Source of the DNA: Pseudoscleropodium purum
Lineage: Eukaryota; Streptophyta; Bryopsida; Hypnales; Brachytheciaceae
Assembly: GCA_963969395.1 (NCBI GenBank)
Contig: OZ017804.1
Coordinates: 5,394,001-5,458,000 of the forward strand
DNA length: 64,000 nucleotides
Reading direction: 5' to 3'
Part shown: piece by piece, positions 1 through 12,859 of the stretch
How the letters are laid out: each line of letters opens with the position of its first letter
Position numbering within the stretch: the stretch's first letter is position 1
Translations under genes and position numbers: made by a program
Notes under the pieces: model-generated
What the model saw: the letters and a program-made list of their open reading frames with translations, nothing else
The model's database searches: none
What the model was told of the DNA's origin: nothing

Positions 1-955
1 CTTGGGGAGCAAATGGAAACCCTTCAATGTTGGTTAATATTGTAGTGTTTTTTTTTTAAAACCCTGATATTTTTGTTATACCTTGGAATCAATTCCATTA
101 GTGTTTCACCAATTCTAAAATAGTCATACCAAGAAACTAGTACTAAGTCATATGTGACTGGTCCCAGGGCATGCGTACAATATAGAAATGTAAAAATATA
201 GTAGAAACTTGCCAAAGGCTCTTGCCCATAAGTGGCTCACCGAGTCCTCAACCCATGCTATGTGATAACTAGGACTTTTTTTTGTCTTTCTGATGACAAA
301 TTGCACTAGAATAAAATGATTTGGCTGAAAAATGGCAACAAAATCTAAAGTTTTTCATCAGAAAACTTCAAATAAAATAAATCTTGGATAAAATCACCAT
401 ATTGTTGATGAAAATAAAAATAAAAGTATGTGATATGTACTACTATAATATCTTCTATCCAATATGTAGATGAATGCTGAAATTTGGAATACTACTATGA
501 AATTTTCTATCACCACTTTGGCACCCTATAAAAAATAAAAAGAACCCTAATAATAACTTCAAATTTGTTGCTTTCTGCACATAGCCTAAGGTTCTTCCAT
601 GGTGATAAATAATATATGGTGATAAATAACATAGTGTGTCTCGTGCCATTGCCACGGACAAAATAAAAATAAAAGTAATTTTTGAATTTTTGAATTTAAA
701 AAAACTTCAAAATTGAATAACTTTCACATTGTAGGTCCAAATATCATAAAACAAAGTCCGTGCACCCCTCCTTGCCAAGAGCTTTCCAATAATACCCTAT
801 AACACGTTTAGAGTCCAAGAGACTTCAACATAACAAACAAACAAACAAAAACTATCTTAAGGTATTGATTGAAGGGGCAATACTAGACTGGACTACTAGA
901 TGCTTACCTTCATTTCGTTGTGGCTGTGTTTCTGCAGTTGGTGGTAACTCAACCC

Positions 956-2525
956 TCATCCACTGGAATTTATCCCCAGGTGTCCAACAATGATCCAAAA
1001 AAAACAAAAACTGTTGACTCCTAAAAAGAACACGGCCCTATCACCAAGGTACACGAATTTATCTTCCACAATGTAGAAATGTAAAATGCAATAGAATAAC
1101 TTGCTGGGAAATGCTGAGTGCTTCACTGATGGGTCGTCGAGCAATGCCAATTGATACTTTGATAGGCGGGGTTTGCTGCTTTCAGTCTCACTGCACAATG
1201 AGATCGACGCTTCCCACACAATGCGGAGTTTTGAAGAAGAGTCCTGGAACTGTACGCATTCGTTCATTCGCGGCTGAGTGTGTTTCAGTTGGTGGTAACG
1301 CAACTCTCATCCGCTGACAATTATCATCCCTTTCCGCCGATGATCCAGCAAGCAAGAAGACTGATTCCACCCACGTGACCGTCCCCGAAGTCGTCGCCAG
1401 AACACTGCTGCCAAGCAAGATAACATCTGCCAGAATGAATGTCAGAGGCACAGCACTGTGAACTGTCCGGAAAAGGAGATGGACAAGGTGAGAGGGGAAA
1501 TGGGAAATGTACAGTCCAATGGAATTTGAACTGTCCTTTGAGGAGGAATTGTGTGTTGTCAAAGCAGCTACAAACCTATGTGAATTCTAATTCAAATTGC
1601 TAAAGTTCACAACTTCTTAGCTTCATTAACCCCCAAGGACAAGGCCATCTGTCTATCTTCTTTTTTTTCTTCTTTTTTCGACACTAATGAAACGGGATTT
1701 CATTGCAAAAAAACAAAGTACAAAGCACCAGCCACAGGTGGCCTGGTGAGACAAGCCATCTTTCTATCAAAAACCACTCCAAACTACTATTTGTGTTGCA
1801 TTCATCCACGAAAATGTTTAAATACATATTTTTTTTTAAGAATCTAACCATAGGATCTTGTACATTACTTGTCTAAGGTCGTGTGGCAAAAATTTCATGA
1901 AGTTTAACCATAGAGACTAGAAAATATTTGCATTCAAAGTTGGGGGTGGGTGGGTGGGGGGGAGGGATTTTTTGAACAATGGCTTGTAATTTTAGATGAA
2001 TTTGACCATCATTTGTAGAAAAAATTTGGACTTTGGACTTCCAAGATTGAAAGAAAAACAAAATTGTTAATAACTCTAACTTACTTTGATAGGCGGGGTT
2101 GGCTGCTTTCAGTCTCCCTGCACGACGAGGTCAACGCTTCCCAAATAATGCGGAGTTTTGAAGAAGAGTACAGTCCAGTACTGGAACTGCGTGCATTCGT
2201 TCGTGCCAGTTGGTTGCAGCAGTGACTCGGAGTGTTTCAGTTGGTGGTAACGCAACTCTCATCCATTGACATTTATCATCCTTTTCCGACGATGACCCAG
2301 CAAGCAAGAAGACTGATTCCACCCAGGTCACCCTTCCTGAAGTCCTCACCAAAACACTGCTGCAGCGCAGGATGTAAGCTTCCATCTGCCAGAATGGATT
2401 TCAGAGGCACTCCGTCCACTTTGAACTGTCCGGAAAGGGGAAATGGACAATGTATGGTAGAACCACCCATAGTTGACCACTTCAGTGATTCCACATATGT
2501 TCTAGAGCAACATAAGGTCATGTAA
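956..2525 (-). repeat. Two tandem exon-like modules in copy A
   Basis: Two diverged repeats (about 1066-1560 and 2083-2525) of the module described at 44590, each beginning near tttgataggcggggtt and gctttcagtctc. The minus strand keeps VTWVESVFLLAGSS and RMRVALPPTET in both. Counterparts in copy B: 47060-47400 and 48365-48885. No start-to-stop gene is visible. Confidence 0.45.
1626..2085. mobile_element. Truncated TTAA-type element (copy A)
   Basis: Left end TTAACCCCCAAGGAC followed by family-typical subterminal sequence (aaccactccaaactactattt). The right end is missing: sequence jumps at about 2083 into another repeat module. Copy B keeps more of it (47502 to about 48370). A G-rich microsatellite lies at 1939-1965. 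Confidence 0.5.
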
Positions 2526-3895
2526 ATTTTCTACCGTGTCCAAAGATAGAAATCATGGGGATTGCAATTCTTTTGGTAATTTTATGCTTTGAAATTACTA
2601 TGAATTTCGGAAGCCCTCAGCTAGTCCAAACCTATATCCAATAATTAAAGTCTTCTAGTTTTGATTAGTCAAGAACTACTTGCCCGCTCACTACTTTGGG
2701 ACATGTGTCATGATTTGATTAGTCCCAACTTTGATAAGGAGGAAAAACACATTCTAAACTTTGGTTGGAAACTTGTTCTAGCCTTGGTTGGAAATAGTTG
2801 CACCCTCTCGGTTGGGTATGGCTCCCTGAAAGGGAATGGGTGGTTTTACCATACAATACAATGGAATTTGAACCATCTTTTGAGGAGAAATTGTGCATTG
2901 TCATAGACGCTTCAAACCTATGAATTCAAATTAAAAAAAGCTTGCAATTGTTTAGCATTGTTAACCAACCTAAACCACTCCCTTCATGGCTAGGAAGTTG
3001 CAATGCTAGTGTCATCGATAGACTCAAAAGTTGCAAACACTCTTTGGTTAGTTGGAAAATTGTCATGTCTAATTTCTAAAGAAGTTTGTTCTAAAAGCAA
3101 TTGTGACATAGAGGTACATTTTCCTTTCTTCAATGAATTAATAGTCTACATTTCAAGAGGTGTTCACTTTTAGTGACCATTGCGTTTCAACTTCAAGAAT
3201 TTATAACTAATTCTAGGAAAGTCCAAAAAATATGAAATGACTTGGGCTAAATGGATTGCCGAATCCACTTTTCTTCCTATGAAAACTTACTAAAAATTGT
3301 TTTGAGGAGTTTAGCTTCCCCCCAAAGGCAGGTAATTCTTAAATGGTCACTTTAAGAGAGGCTACCTTGTGGGAGCAAATATAACCTCTTCAATGTTGGT
3401 TAACATTGTGTAATGTTTTTCCACAAATCCATAGTATTTTGGTGGTACCTTGGAACCAATTCCACTATTATTTCACCAATTCCAAAATAGTTAGACCTAG
3501 AAACTAGTGCTAGGTCATACATGATTGGTCACTAACATGTGTACAATGGATGCAGTCACACCTTCTTCACTACACATCCGTTCTTCAAAGAATCGGAACA
3601 TTGCAACTCCCCATTGGCTTTCCTATTGCGAAATCTTCTTTGCATCTATTATTCTTTTCTACAAGTGAATAATAGCCTTGAAGAAGATTTCTTCATAGAA
3701 ATATATTTTCTTGGCTCCCTATGCTCCTAAGTTTCACCCCTTCTATTGCTGCCACATCCCCATTCTTTGTTCTGATCTTCTACACTCCACAAGAGAGGAG
3801 TCACTTGATACTCCCCATCGATTCTTGTTTCCTCTCACCAACTTCTCATTCTTCATAGAAGTTTGCTTGGTGAAGAAGGTGCGACTACCTCTAAT

Positions 3896-4180
3896 ATAGA
3901 ACTGTAAAATATAACATAAACCTGCAGAAGGCTCTTGCCTGTGGTTCACTGAGTCCTTTACCCGTGCCATGTGATAACTTAACTTAAGATTTGTTGCTTT
4001 CTGCCAAAATAAAATTGAAGGGCGGGACTGGACTGGATGCTTTCCTTCATTCAGCTTCATTGCGGCATCCACTGGAATTGATCCCTGTCCAACGATGATC
4101 CCTGCCCAGAAAGAAAGAACGATTCCTCCCAAGAAGAATGTGGCCCTATCACCAAGATAATTAGGGTAGGTGCTCTCCAA
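3896..4180 (-). repeat. Diverged exon-like module with a membrane-like segment
   Basis: The minus-strand frame MESTYPNYLGDRATFFLGG then IVLSFWAGIIVG, a hydrophobic stretch long enough to span a membrane, followed by NEGKHPVQS. The same frame is kept in copy B (52378-52163). Related degraded text is at 1060-956 (GDRAVFFLGV). Unidentified. Confidence 0.35.
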
Positions 4181-4400
4181 ACTGGCACTTCTTGCTACTG
4201 AGCCTATTTGCTATTGTTAGACTGGTCAGGTTTTCATTTGTTATTGTTGGCAAGTGAAAGGAGGTTCCAACACACAAAAGAACATGGCATTTGGATACTG
4301 TATGCAAAAGTTATTAAAGAACAAAGTTTGGTTCTAAAAGCGTTTCTTCCACATAGGTACAAAAGTGACTTTGAAGATTTACACATAGTATAGATGGTAG

Positions 4401-5326
4401 TTTACCCCCTAAAGTTCCATGACTATGTTTTCACCAAAAAAGCTCAAAAACTGCCATTTTTAGTACAAGTAGAAGCTTTTTGAAAAAAAACTTTTTTTGA
4501 CATATGTAACTGTATGTACTATGTAGTATCAAAAACAAGTGGTAAAAAGTTTAGACATTTTCACTTCGTGGATTGCAAGATATAAGCATTCAAATTCACT
4601 AAAATCAATTTTTTTACTGCAAAAAGCTGGGCAATTGCACTTCACAAGCTCACTTTTCTATCGAAAAATGACCAAAACGATGGTGCTTCATTGGATTCTT
4701 ATTCCTATACAAGTTTTCCACATACTTGAAAATTTTTTGGATCATTTGGATTTGTACAACATATAGGAAAAAAATAGTAAGTAGGTAGTAGTAGAGAATG
4801 ATTCAAAATACTAAATTATTAAGAATTTAAATATGGAATTGAGAAATGACAATCCTAATGGTTGAAATGTTGAAATAAACAATTTACATCCTAGGGTTAT
4901 GATTTTTTTCAAAAATATTGAAAATTGGATAAGATAAAGAATTTCAAAGTTTATTTTAGAGTAGGAAGTCCATAACTATCCACAAACAAAAAAAACTCAT
5001 AACTCTTGATTCGTTGATCAAAATGGAATAATTCAAAGCTTTCCTTGTATATATAAGTCTAGAAAACCAATTTCAAATTTTGGTTTCTGAAAAACGTGAT
5101 TTTTTCTAATCTGCCCGAACTGCCCAGTTACGAAAAAAAGTAACATATTAGGTTATAACTTTTGACTCCTATTTCCAAATGTCATGAAATTTGTTGCATA
5201 TGAAGATATTCCTCGTCCACACCTTCTACTAAAATTTCAGCGTAAAATATGCAAATTTCTGGTCACAATGACCTGCCCAAAAAATCTATACAACCAAAAA
5301 ATGCAGATAGATCCTTTAGGGGTTAA
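4401..5326. mobile_element. TTAA-flanked inverted-repeat element (copy A)
   Basis: Left end TTTA-CCCCCTAAAG, right end CTTTAGGGG-TTAA; inverted repeats of the family TTAACCCCTAAAG. Subterminal gctcaaaaactgccattttt is shared with the elements at 9249, 19315 and 24168. About 0.92 kb, non-coding. Short ORFs inside (4539, 5184) are not conserved in the other family members. Confidence 0.65.
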
Positions 5327-5833
5327 GATCAATGGCACAATTGGATGTACCTACCTTACACGAATTTGTCTTAACTCCAACCTAGGATGTAGGAATACAA
5401 ATGTGCAAAACAAATTAGAGCATGTGGAGAATCTAGACATTATATAGATTTCATCTTTGTAAGTTTTTCATTCCTTTCCATCTTTGCATGATCTCATTTT
5501 AAACCTCATACAACAATAATGAAGTATAGAGTGACCACACTTATTGAATAGCTAAAGAATAGACAAAAATTTGTTTTTTTAGATACTTGGATGTATTTCA
5601 TTCATTTCTTGTAGCTTCCGCAATAAGTTCTAAAAACATTTGAAAGCCATTGAATAGATACTAACTTTTTCAAGGGATAATTGTGTTCATAGTACATGTG
5701 ATACTGTTGACATTGCTTTCAATTAGTGCACTTGATGTATTATTATATTGCACTAATTTTCAAAAAATAAATTGTGGTGACATAGATATTCATCCTTTGT
5801 TAATAGGACAAGTCAATTAGTTTATGAAATACA

Positions 5834-6561
5834 GGGTGATTGCAAGAAACACTTGTCCTTTTTGTGTGTCCCTTCGATCTCCTTGGAGGTGTTTTTCTTC
5901 ATAACTTTTGCATATTAAGTCCGTTTTAGCTCAAATTTGGAAGAAAGGTGCATGTTGTTGATTTAGACATTCTGCAATCTTTGCAATTTTTTGAAAAATA
6001 ATTTACTATTTTTAAAGTGGCTCCAATTAGGTGTCTACCTTGATTGTTTTGGGGATTTTGAGTCCTATTTGGGGACCAAAAATGTAATTCTAAAGCAAAA
6101 TTTTGCCATGTTGTAGGTGGGTTAACATTCTAAAGACATTTGATAAGATTTTTGGCAAATAACCCGGTGTAAAGGTTGTACATGGGTTGAAAGTGGGCAT
6201 TATTTGCGCAAGCACTATAAAGAGGGGAAAATTTTTTATGATGATTTTTTGCTTACATGGGACCAAAGAAAAGGTTGGAAAATAGATTCTTTTCTTTGAA
6301 TTTTTTGAATTTTTTGACTATTTTCTAAAAATAAAATTGAAAAGCATCTACTTTTTTGCATTTTTTGAGGCCTCTTTTGTTGTGCATAATTTTTAGAGAT
6401 AAATTTTTCTAGGTCTGAATTTTCTCACATATACTATTATGAATGCTTTACAAATTATCCATATTTTATTGTTTTTAAGAAAAATTTATTCCAAAAGTCA
6501 TAGTAATGATGAAATAAGGCCATTTTGAGCCAAAAAGGATAAGTGTTTCTTGCAATCACCC
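5834..6561. mobile_element. 728-bp inverted-repeat transposon, superfamily unassigned (copy A)
   Basis: The first and last 31 bases (5834-5864 and 6531-6561) are inverted repeats with a single mismatch, beginning GGGTGATTGCAAGAAACACT. TACA flanks both sides (5830-5833, 6562-6565) as a candidate 4-bp target duplication. Internal sequence is AT-rich and has no ORF. It looks like a non-autonomous DNA element. Confidence 0.75.
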
Positions 6562-6565
6562 TACA

Positions 6566-9244
6566 TCAAAATTTAAAGATTATTGACTACCTTTTGGTCA
6601 TTTCATTAAGGAGGTAACCCCAAAAGGATGAAGCCCATGGTTGTGTAACCTCATCTCAAAATCTTTTACTATATATCCTCCATTTTGTATTTATGTATGT
6701 GAATATTTTTAGTTTTGTTTTTCAAAGAGGAAATCATTCTTATTTGTCGTGTCCCTTGCCAAGCTACTTGTAGTTGGCACGCCTTGTATTTTACCTTTTG
6801 CAATGAAATTTTGTTTCATTTGTTTAAAAAAAAATAGAAGGAAATCACATGACTTTCACATATCATATAGTTTTTAGATTTTCTTGTGACAATTTCAAAT
6901 TGCCATGAATTTTTGAAGAAAACACCACAAGAAAAATGGAGTCTCAAGAGGGCTCTAAAAATTGCACTAGTAGTGATATAGATTGCTAAGTTTTGAAATT
7001 TAAAAAATTTAAGAAAACTCTTAATAATTGTAGTCCAACCAGTATATAGGCTACACTATGATTTCTAAGAAAATTGAAAAATATATTATTTTAGTCAATA
7101 ATATATTGTTCAATTTTAGTCATAGTTTCTCAAAATAAAGTCCGAGGCCTTCCTTAGTCCCCATTCTTTTTCTAATGAGTGAAGATATTTTATATCAAAC
7201 ACAAAATATGTTCTAAAAGTTTGAAAATTTTAGAATAGAAGTACATTGTGAATAACACATTACAATGACAATGAATCCAAAAAAGGCAAATAAGTGTTTT
7301 TGTTTCAATTTCTCTCCCCTGCTTTAGGAAAAATCCATGGCTATTGATTTTAGTTACCCCCCTCTTCATTGTTGTTGACTACATATGTAAATCAATATGG
7401 TTGAGGTTCTATTGACCATGCACGGTAAATTAGAGGCTCCATTGACCATACATGTGAGTTTGGATTTGTGAAAATACTTAATCTATTTACATTTCATTTT
7501 TTTCGAATGACTTTTAGCTTAATGGGCAAAATTTAAAATGGAGCAAGCTTTGAGATTGTTGTATACAAAAGGTTCGAGGTTCACCAATATAGTCAATGGA
7601 ACCTCTCTCCTTTGCTGTATTGGCAATGGAGACTTTACAATAGTGGGCCAATGCATTGATGATATTCTCGAATGATCCTCAACCCTTATTCTAGCAAAGT
7701 ACTATTTTTCACTAGTATATTTGTTTTTGCTTACAATAATGCTTTTGGGAGTGGGACTCATACAAGTTTTCCTCTATTCTCTTTTCAACCATTTGAGTGT
7801 GCGACTATCCTCTCTACTATTCTCTTGGTTGTTCCTAGGGCTCCACATAAATTTATCCATGAGGTACTCCGAGAAAAATGGGTTCCAGAATGTTGTGTTA
7901 CTTCGAGAAGGTATTAAATTAGAAGCACCAATAGTGGATCATTTAAGCATCTGTGGACCAAGTAGAGAGGAGTATGAAATTGTTAGAATTTTTCCCATGT
8001 AGGAAGATATAGAATATAGGGATGGCAAAATTTTCAGAAATTAACTCCAAAAATTGAAATTACTATGAATTTTGGAAGCAAAAAGTGCATTTCACTAGTA
8101 AGCAAACTCTAAAGTCTTACAATTTGGATCAGGAAGGCACTAAGGGAGGCAACCCATTTTTGGCCAATTAAGCAATTTAGCATATATTTAATACGCAAAT
8201 GGTCATGGAGAAAATTTTCTTGAGTGAAGAAATAGAGATGTGCAATGTTCCATATTTTTTTTCAAATTTTTCATGGAAAATGGAATTTCTATAAATTATC
8301 TTCATGAAGATTCTATTTCACACATTTGTATTATGTAGGCCTTCCTATTTCCAACCATAGCTTACATATAAAATAAACAAAGCTTGCAACCAATCATAAT
8401 GCGCCACAATTGCATTGGAATTTGTGCCCTCATTAATGTCCTATTGATTGGATAGAATGTAGTCTATAGGTTGGAAATGGGTCGCTTCCCTTAGTTTCAA
8501 TTCATGGAGTCACTGCAACAACGATGCATGTAGGCTAACACATTGGTTAGTCCAATGTTCAAATGAACATACTATGCACATTACAAACAAACAACATATT
8601 AGGCTCAGCCTCCATAATTTATTTTTTGAATTCCTAATTCCCTTGGTTAGAGTTACTCTCCTTTAGACTACATGTATTGGATGTGGTCCACTATAGGTGC
8701 TTGTACCTTAGGTGTTGAGGTTTTTGTTTTGCAAGTTGTTTTCTTTCTGGATTGGGCATCTGGGATTCTTTAGTTATCAATACTCTTTCTTCTAGGTAGA
8801 ATTTTGGAATTGTATAATTGAGTTACCTTATTATATTGAACTTTTTTTAACTTCTTCAATGGTTTGTAGACTATCTTCTAGAGAAATATCTTTTGTGCTC
8901 AACAATAACTTTCTTGGCTTCTATAAGTTCTGTCTCTCCTAGCCACTGGATGGTTCACCAAACTTGGTCTACGATTTGCACATGATTTGTTTTTCTCTAG
9001 GAATAGTTTTTCAATTGAATCACTGATGTTTTGTTGTATTGAGGTGGCAATCAGATTTAAGTTGAGCACTCAAATATTCTCTCTTTTGGCAAATCAGGCA
9101 CCTAGGATTCTTTATTTCTTTTAAACTCTTACTCTTAGATAGGGTTTTGAAATTGTATACTTAATGTGGGAACTTTTGGAAGACCTTCTTATTTGTTGTG
9201 TGATTAGTACTGGGGGAGGTTGACTTTCAAATGATAGAAGCAGC
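6566..9244. other. No recognised gene except the 93-codon ORF
   Basis: AT-rich, colinear with 54776-57483 in copy B. Contains isolated repeated phrases but no splice-linked coding frames that I can support. Confidence 0.5.
7721..8002 (+). CDS. Small hypothetical ORF kept in both blocks (copy A)
   Basis: 93 codons: a hydrophobic start (FLLTIMLLGVGLIQVFLYSL, possible membrane anchor) and a polar end (PIVDHLSICGPSREEYEIV). The copy B version (55934-56215) has the same length and differs at only two residues (I54V and G64E). The DNA between flanking points differs at about the same rate, so openness may be chance. The tail resembles PPIVDHFSDSTYVLEQHKVM at 2450-2525, part of an older repeat. No known family. 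Confidence 0.25.
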   Translation: MFLLTIMLLGVGLIQVFLYSLFNHLSVRLSSLLFSWLFLGLHINLSMRYSEKNGFQNVVLLREGIKLEAPIVDHLSICGPSREEYEIVRIFPM

Positions 9245-10499
9245 TTAACTTTGATAGAATTTTGACTATGTCTTCATCCAAAACGCTCCAAAACTGCCAT
9301 TTCTAGTACAAGTATCAAATTTTAGAAAGAAACACATTATTGGACACATGTACTATTGGATCTTGTAGTAAATGAGTTTGAGAAGATGTGGAAAAATTTC
9401 AGAATTTTTTACTATGTAGATTGCAAGATATTAGCACTTGAAGTGACAAAAATCCTTTTTTGGCCTTGCAAAAACTTAGATAGCTACACTTCACAAGGTC
9501 ACACTTATATGAAAAGAAATGTTCAAAATGGTGGTTATTCTTTAGACTCATTCTTTAAGTCAAGTTGGCTACATGCTTAAAGAAATTTAGATCATTTGGA
9601 ATTATACAACATATAGGAAAAAAAATAGTAAGTAGAAAGAAGTAGACAATGATTCAAAACACTAAATTGTGAGTAATTTAATTAAGGAATTGAAAAATGT
9701 CAATCCCAATGGTTAGAATGTTGCAATCAACAATCTACACCCAATGTTTTTTTTATTTTAAAAAAAAAATATTTAACATTGAGTTCAATAAAGGACTTCA
9801 AAGTTTATTTTAGACTAAAGATTCTATAACTACCCACAAACTAAAACTCCGCATAACTTTCATCTCATTAATCAAAATGGAATGATTCAAAGCTTTCTAC
9901 ATCTACATATAATTAAATCTAGAAAACCAATTAAAAAATTTTATTTCTAAAAAAAGTGATCTAAAACAAAATGAGTTGTCCAAGCTGCCGGCACTTTGTT
10001 GAAAATGACATATTGTACAATAACTTTTTAACCATGTAGTCAATAGTTATGAAAATTGTTAGGCCTTAAGGCCTAGTTTAGACAAGAGGATGGACAAACT
10101 GAGTTGAAAGGTAATTGGGTGAAATCATAGCCTTGATCGGTGGAGTGTTCAGACATAGATTTTGTCCACTTCTTAGAATTGCCAAGTCACAAACCAATGT
10201 AGCCACCTTAGTGGACAAGATGGAGAAGTTTTGGGACTTGGTTGTAGGGTGGCCTCAAACTTCTCCAGTACAAATGCACTCCTATTTTATCACAAAGTTC
10301 ATCTACTTTCTCACAATGTTCTTCTTGCACGGCTCTTCTTCAAAATCAAAATACCTGCATGCCCGTGTTGCTTTCTTGTGGATGGTGTGTGTGAGTGTTG
10401 TGAGTGGTAGAAATGGAGTCTTTTCAATCTTAGAGCATCAATGTGGGTGCATTTACTCAATCTCTTGCTCCATTTTTGTAATTTGCTCATGTTCACAAT

Positions 10500-12192
10500 G
10501 GAATTGTTGAGGTTGGAGGACAAAGTGTTGGCTTTGAAATTGGTGTGCAAGGTGGCGGTGCTCAAGTCGGAAGTCAAAATGATGGTGTGGATGTTCCATT
10601 TAGAGGACAGAGTGGTGGTGAACAAGTCACCCAGAAGAAGCGAGGTAGCAATCTCGAAAAAGCATGGAGACCTAAGAAGAAACTAAATGCAACAAGGAAG
10701 GGCAAAGAGACTATGCGCATGGGAGATGCAATTGGTTGTTCTTCTAACGAGGAGAATTCCAAGAGGGGACCAAATTGGAAGGATCACTGGGTTGTTAATT
10801 TGATTGTCTATTATGTATATTATTTGTGTGTTCTCTTTGTTTATTATATTTCGCAAATTGAAACCATTTGATATCTTAAATTTAGATGAAATGTGGAGTA
10901 CCTTAGTTAATCCAAAATCCAACAAGATTAATTTATTCACGATCCAACGTTAGGCTTCATTCTTAGTAACCAATGACTAGTATGCGGTGATTGGGATTGG
11001 GTGTCAATTAATGGTACATAATGCCATTATAAGACTTAGGAGATTCAATCTCCAATTAGCATTGGAGACTATCAAGTGCACATTCTCATCTAATTAAGTA
11101 TTGTAGAATTCATTCACCATTGAAATGATATTTTGAAGACAATTTTTGTAAGTGAGGCTATATTCTAAAATTCTATCTATGTCTTCCTAGCAAAAGAAAA
11201 TAAAAATCTAATAGTGGTAAATTTGGAATTTCAAATGATACAGTGCCTACTTTATTTTGAAAATATAACTACATTTGCAAACCACAATTTGGAATTAATG
11301 CTAATTGCCATTCAACAAAATCACAATTACTAACTAGGTATCACTTATATCCACACAAATACCTCATTTTGAAATTTAAAAGGCCCTCAAGTCACAATTG
11401 AAGTTAATGTCTATATACATGTGTCTTCTAGGGCTATATATGATCTTCAGACTCAAAATTAGGTCAAAATTAGGCCTAAATTGAATTGTGTCCTCTGTAG
11501 GATATATTGTTCTTGAATGAGTTCTTTGCTATGAGAGGAGAAAGTGCTTTTACATAATTGACTACATAAACTACTAAGTTGTCGATAGAAATTTACAATG
11601 ACTTATATGGACAACCTTGTTTAGTTATTTCATATAGTGTTTTTAAATCGACTTCATACTAATGCATTTGTTGTTTGAAATTGATTTAGGAGTGGATAAT
11701 TGAGCCTTCTTGGATACTAAGCTTGTAGCTTCATGCCCAGATTTCTATCGTAGTAGTGATGCTTGTAGGAAAAAATGGAAGAATATTTATGATGATTATA
11801 AATTAGATTATGATGTCAATGGTGTCAGTGGAAATGCAAGAGCTTCTAAGTGCAAATAGTATATACTTGTAGACAGTTACATGCATGAGAGAGCCAATGT
11901 CATGAAGCATGTCCACGGAAGTGCAACTGATGAGGAACCAAATACAAGCCATTTAGACGAAGTGGACGGCAATGGTGAACAAGTGCAACCTAATGGAGTT
12001 CAGATGCCTACACAAACCACTTCGAAATTAGTTGGAAAAAGAGGTGAAAAGTTTGTGACCCAAGAAGCTATTCAAGAATTGTCCCATCAATCAAAGTTCC
12101 TACTTGAAACACCAAAGGACACTGAGAAGTAGAAGTTGTTACTCTTGGAAGGGATGCTTGCTACCATGGGCCAAGTAGTTAACAAATTTTAG
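10500..12192 (+). pseudogene. Harbinger Myb/SANT-like (trihelix) accessory protein, copy A, broken
   Basis: In Harbinger elements this partner protein binds the transposon ends and helps bring the transposase into the nucleus. Exon 1 (about 10500-10808) encodes a Gly/Gln-rich stretch, a basic KKRGSN...RPKKK segment and the start of the SANT fold (KRGPNWKDHWVVNLI). After an intron of about 880 bp, exon 2 (from about 11690) encodes DNxAFLxTKLVTSCPDF and SSDACRKKWKNIYDDYK, the rest of the trihelix. The frame then runs to KLLLLEGMLATMGQVVNKF and a final stop at 12190. Breaks: a TGA at 11701 where copy B has TGG (Trp), TAG at 11857 and TAG at 12130. The tail after the last TAG is still clearly coding-like. 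Confidence 0.75.
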
Positions 12193-12859
12193 ATGTTGTG
12201 AATTAGTTAATTGTCAATTTAGAGAATTTTGTTTTGTTTCTTCCATTCTATTTGTAGAGATTGTATGCTCAATCATTAGTAAAATTGTTGGGCTTCATTA
12301 TTTTCATGAACTCACATGAGTGTATTGTGTAGAAACACTTGTTGATTGATTTCATTAAATTTGTGACCATGCAAATGGAAGGTTCTTTACTGAGTATGGT
12401 CACATCAAATATGGTTGTATATGAATGAATTTTTCAAAATTTGATCTATTAAAGTGTTCATTTTTAAATCATGAAACATGTCCCTTATTTTGAATTGAAA
12501 CAAAGGAATTAGAATCATTGATCTGTAACAAATTAACAAAAACTATTATTCAATCAATTGCTTACAATTACAAATTTGCAATATAAAACTCTCCTTAGCA
12601 AAGATAGCAATTTCAAGTAACTTGGGGATTCCTGGCCTACATATGTGAATAATAAGCATTTGGTGCAATTTCCATTAAGAATTACAAAGAATTGAAGATT
12701 GCATGCTCAATTACAATAAAAACATATTGTATACTCTTGTCCAATAATATAAAGAGAATTTATAATGTATTGCAAAATTTAATCAATGAAATATATAGAA
12801 GTGAAGAGCATCTACATTGATGTCTTACATTGCAATGTGCTGCAAAAGTATGAAACATT

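Noticed and set aside
24..215. 63-codon minus-strand ORF present in both blocks (also 46014-46205)
   Set aside because: Only a consequence of the block duplication; the homologous repeat at 3400-3560 does not keep the frame.
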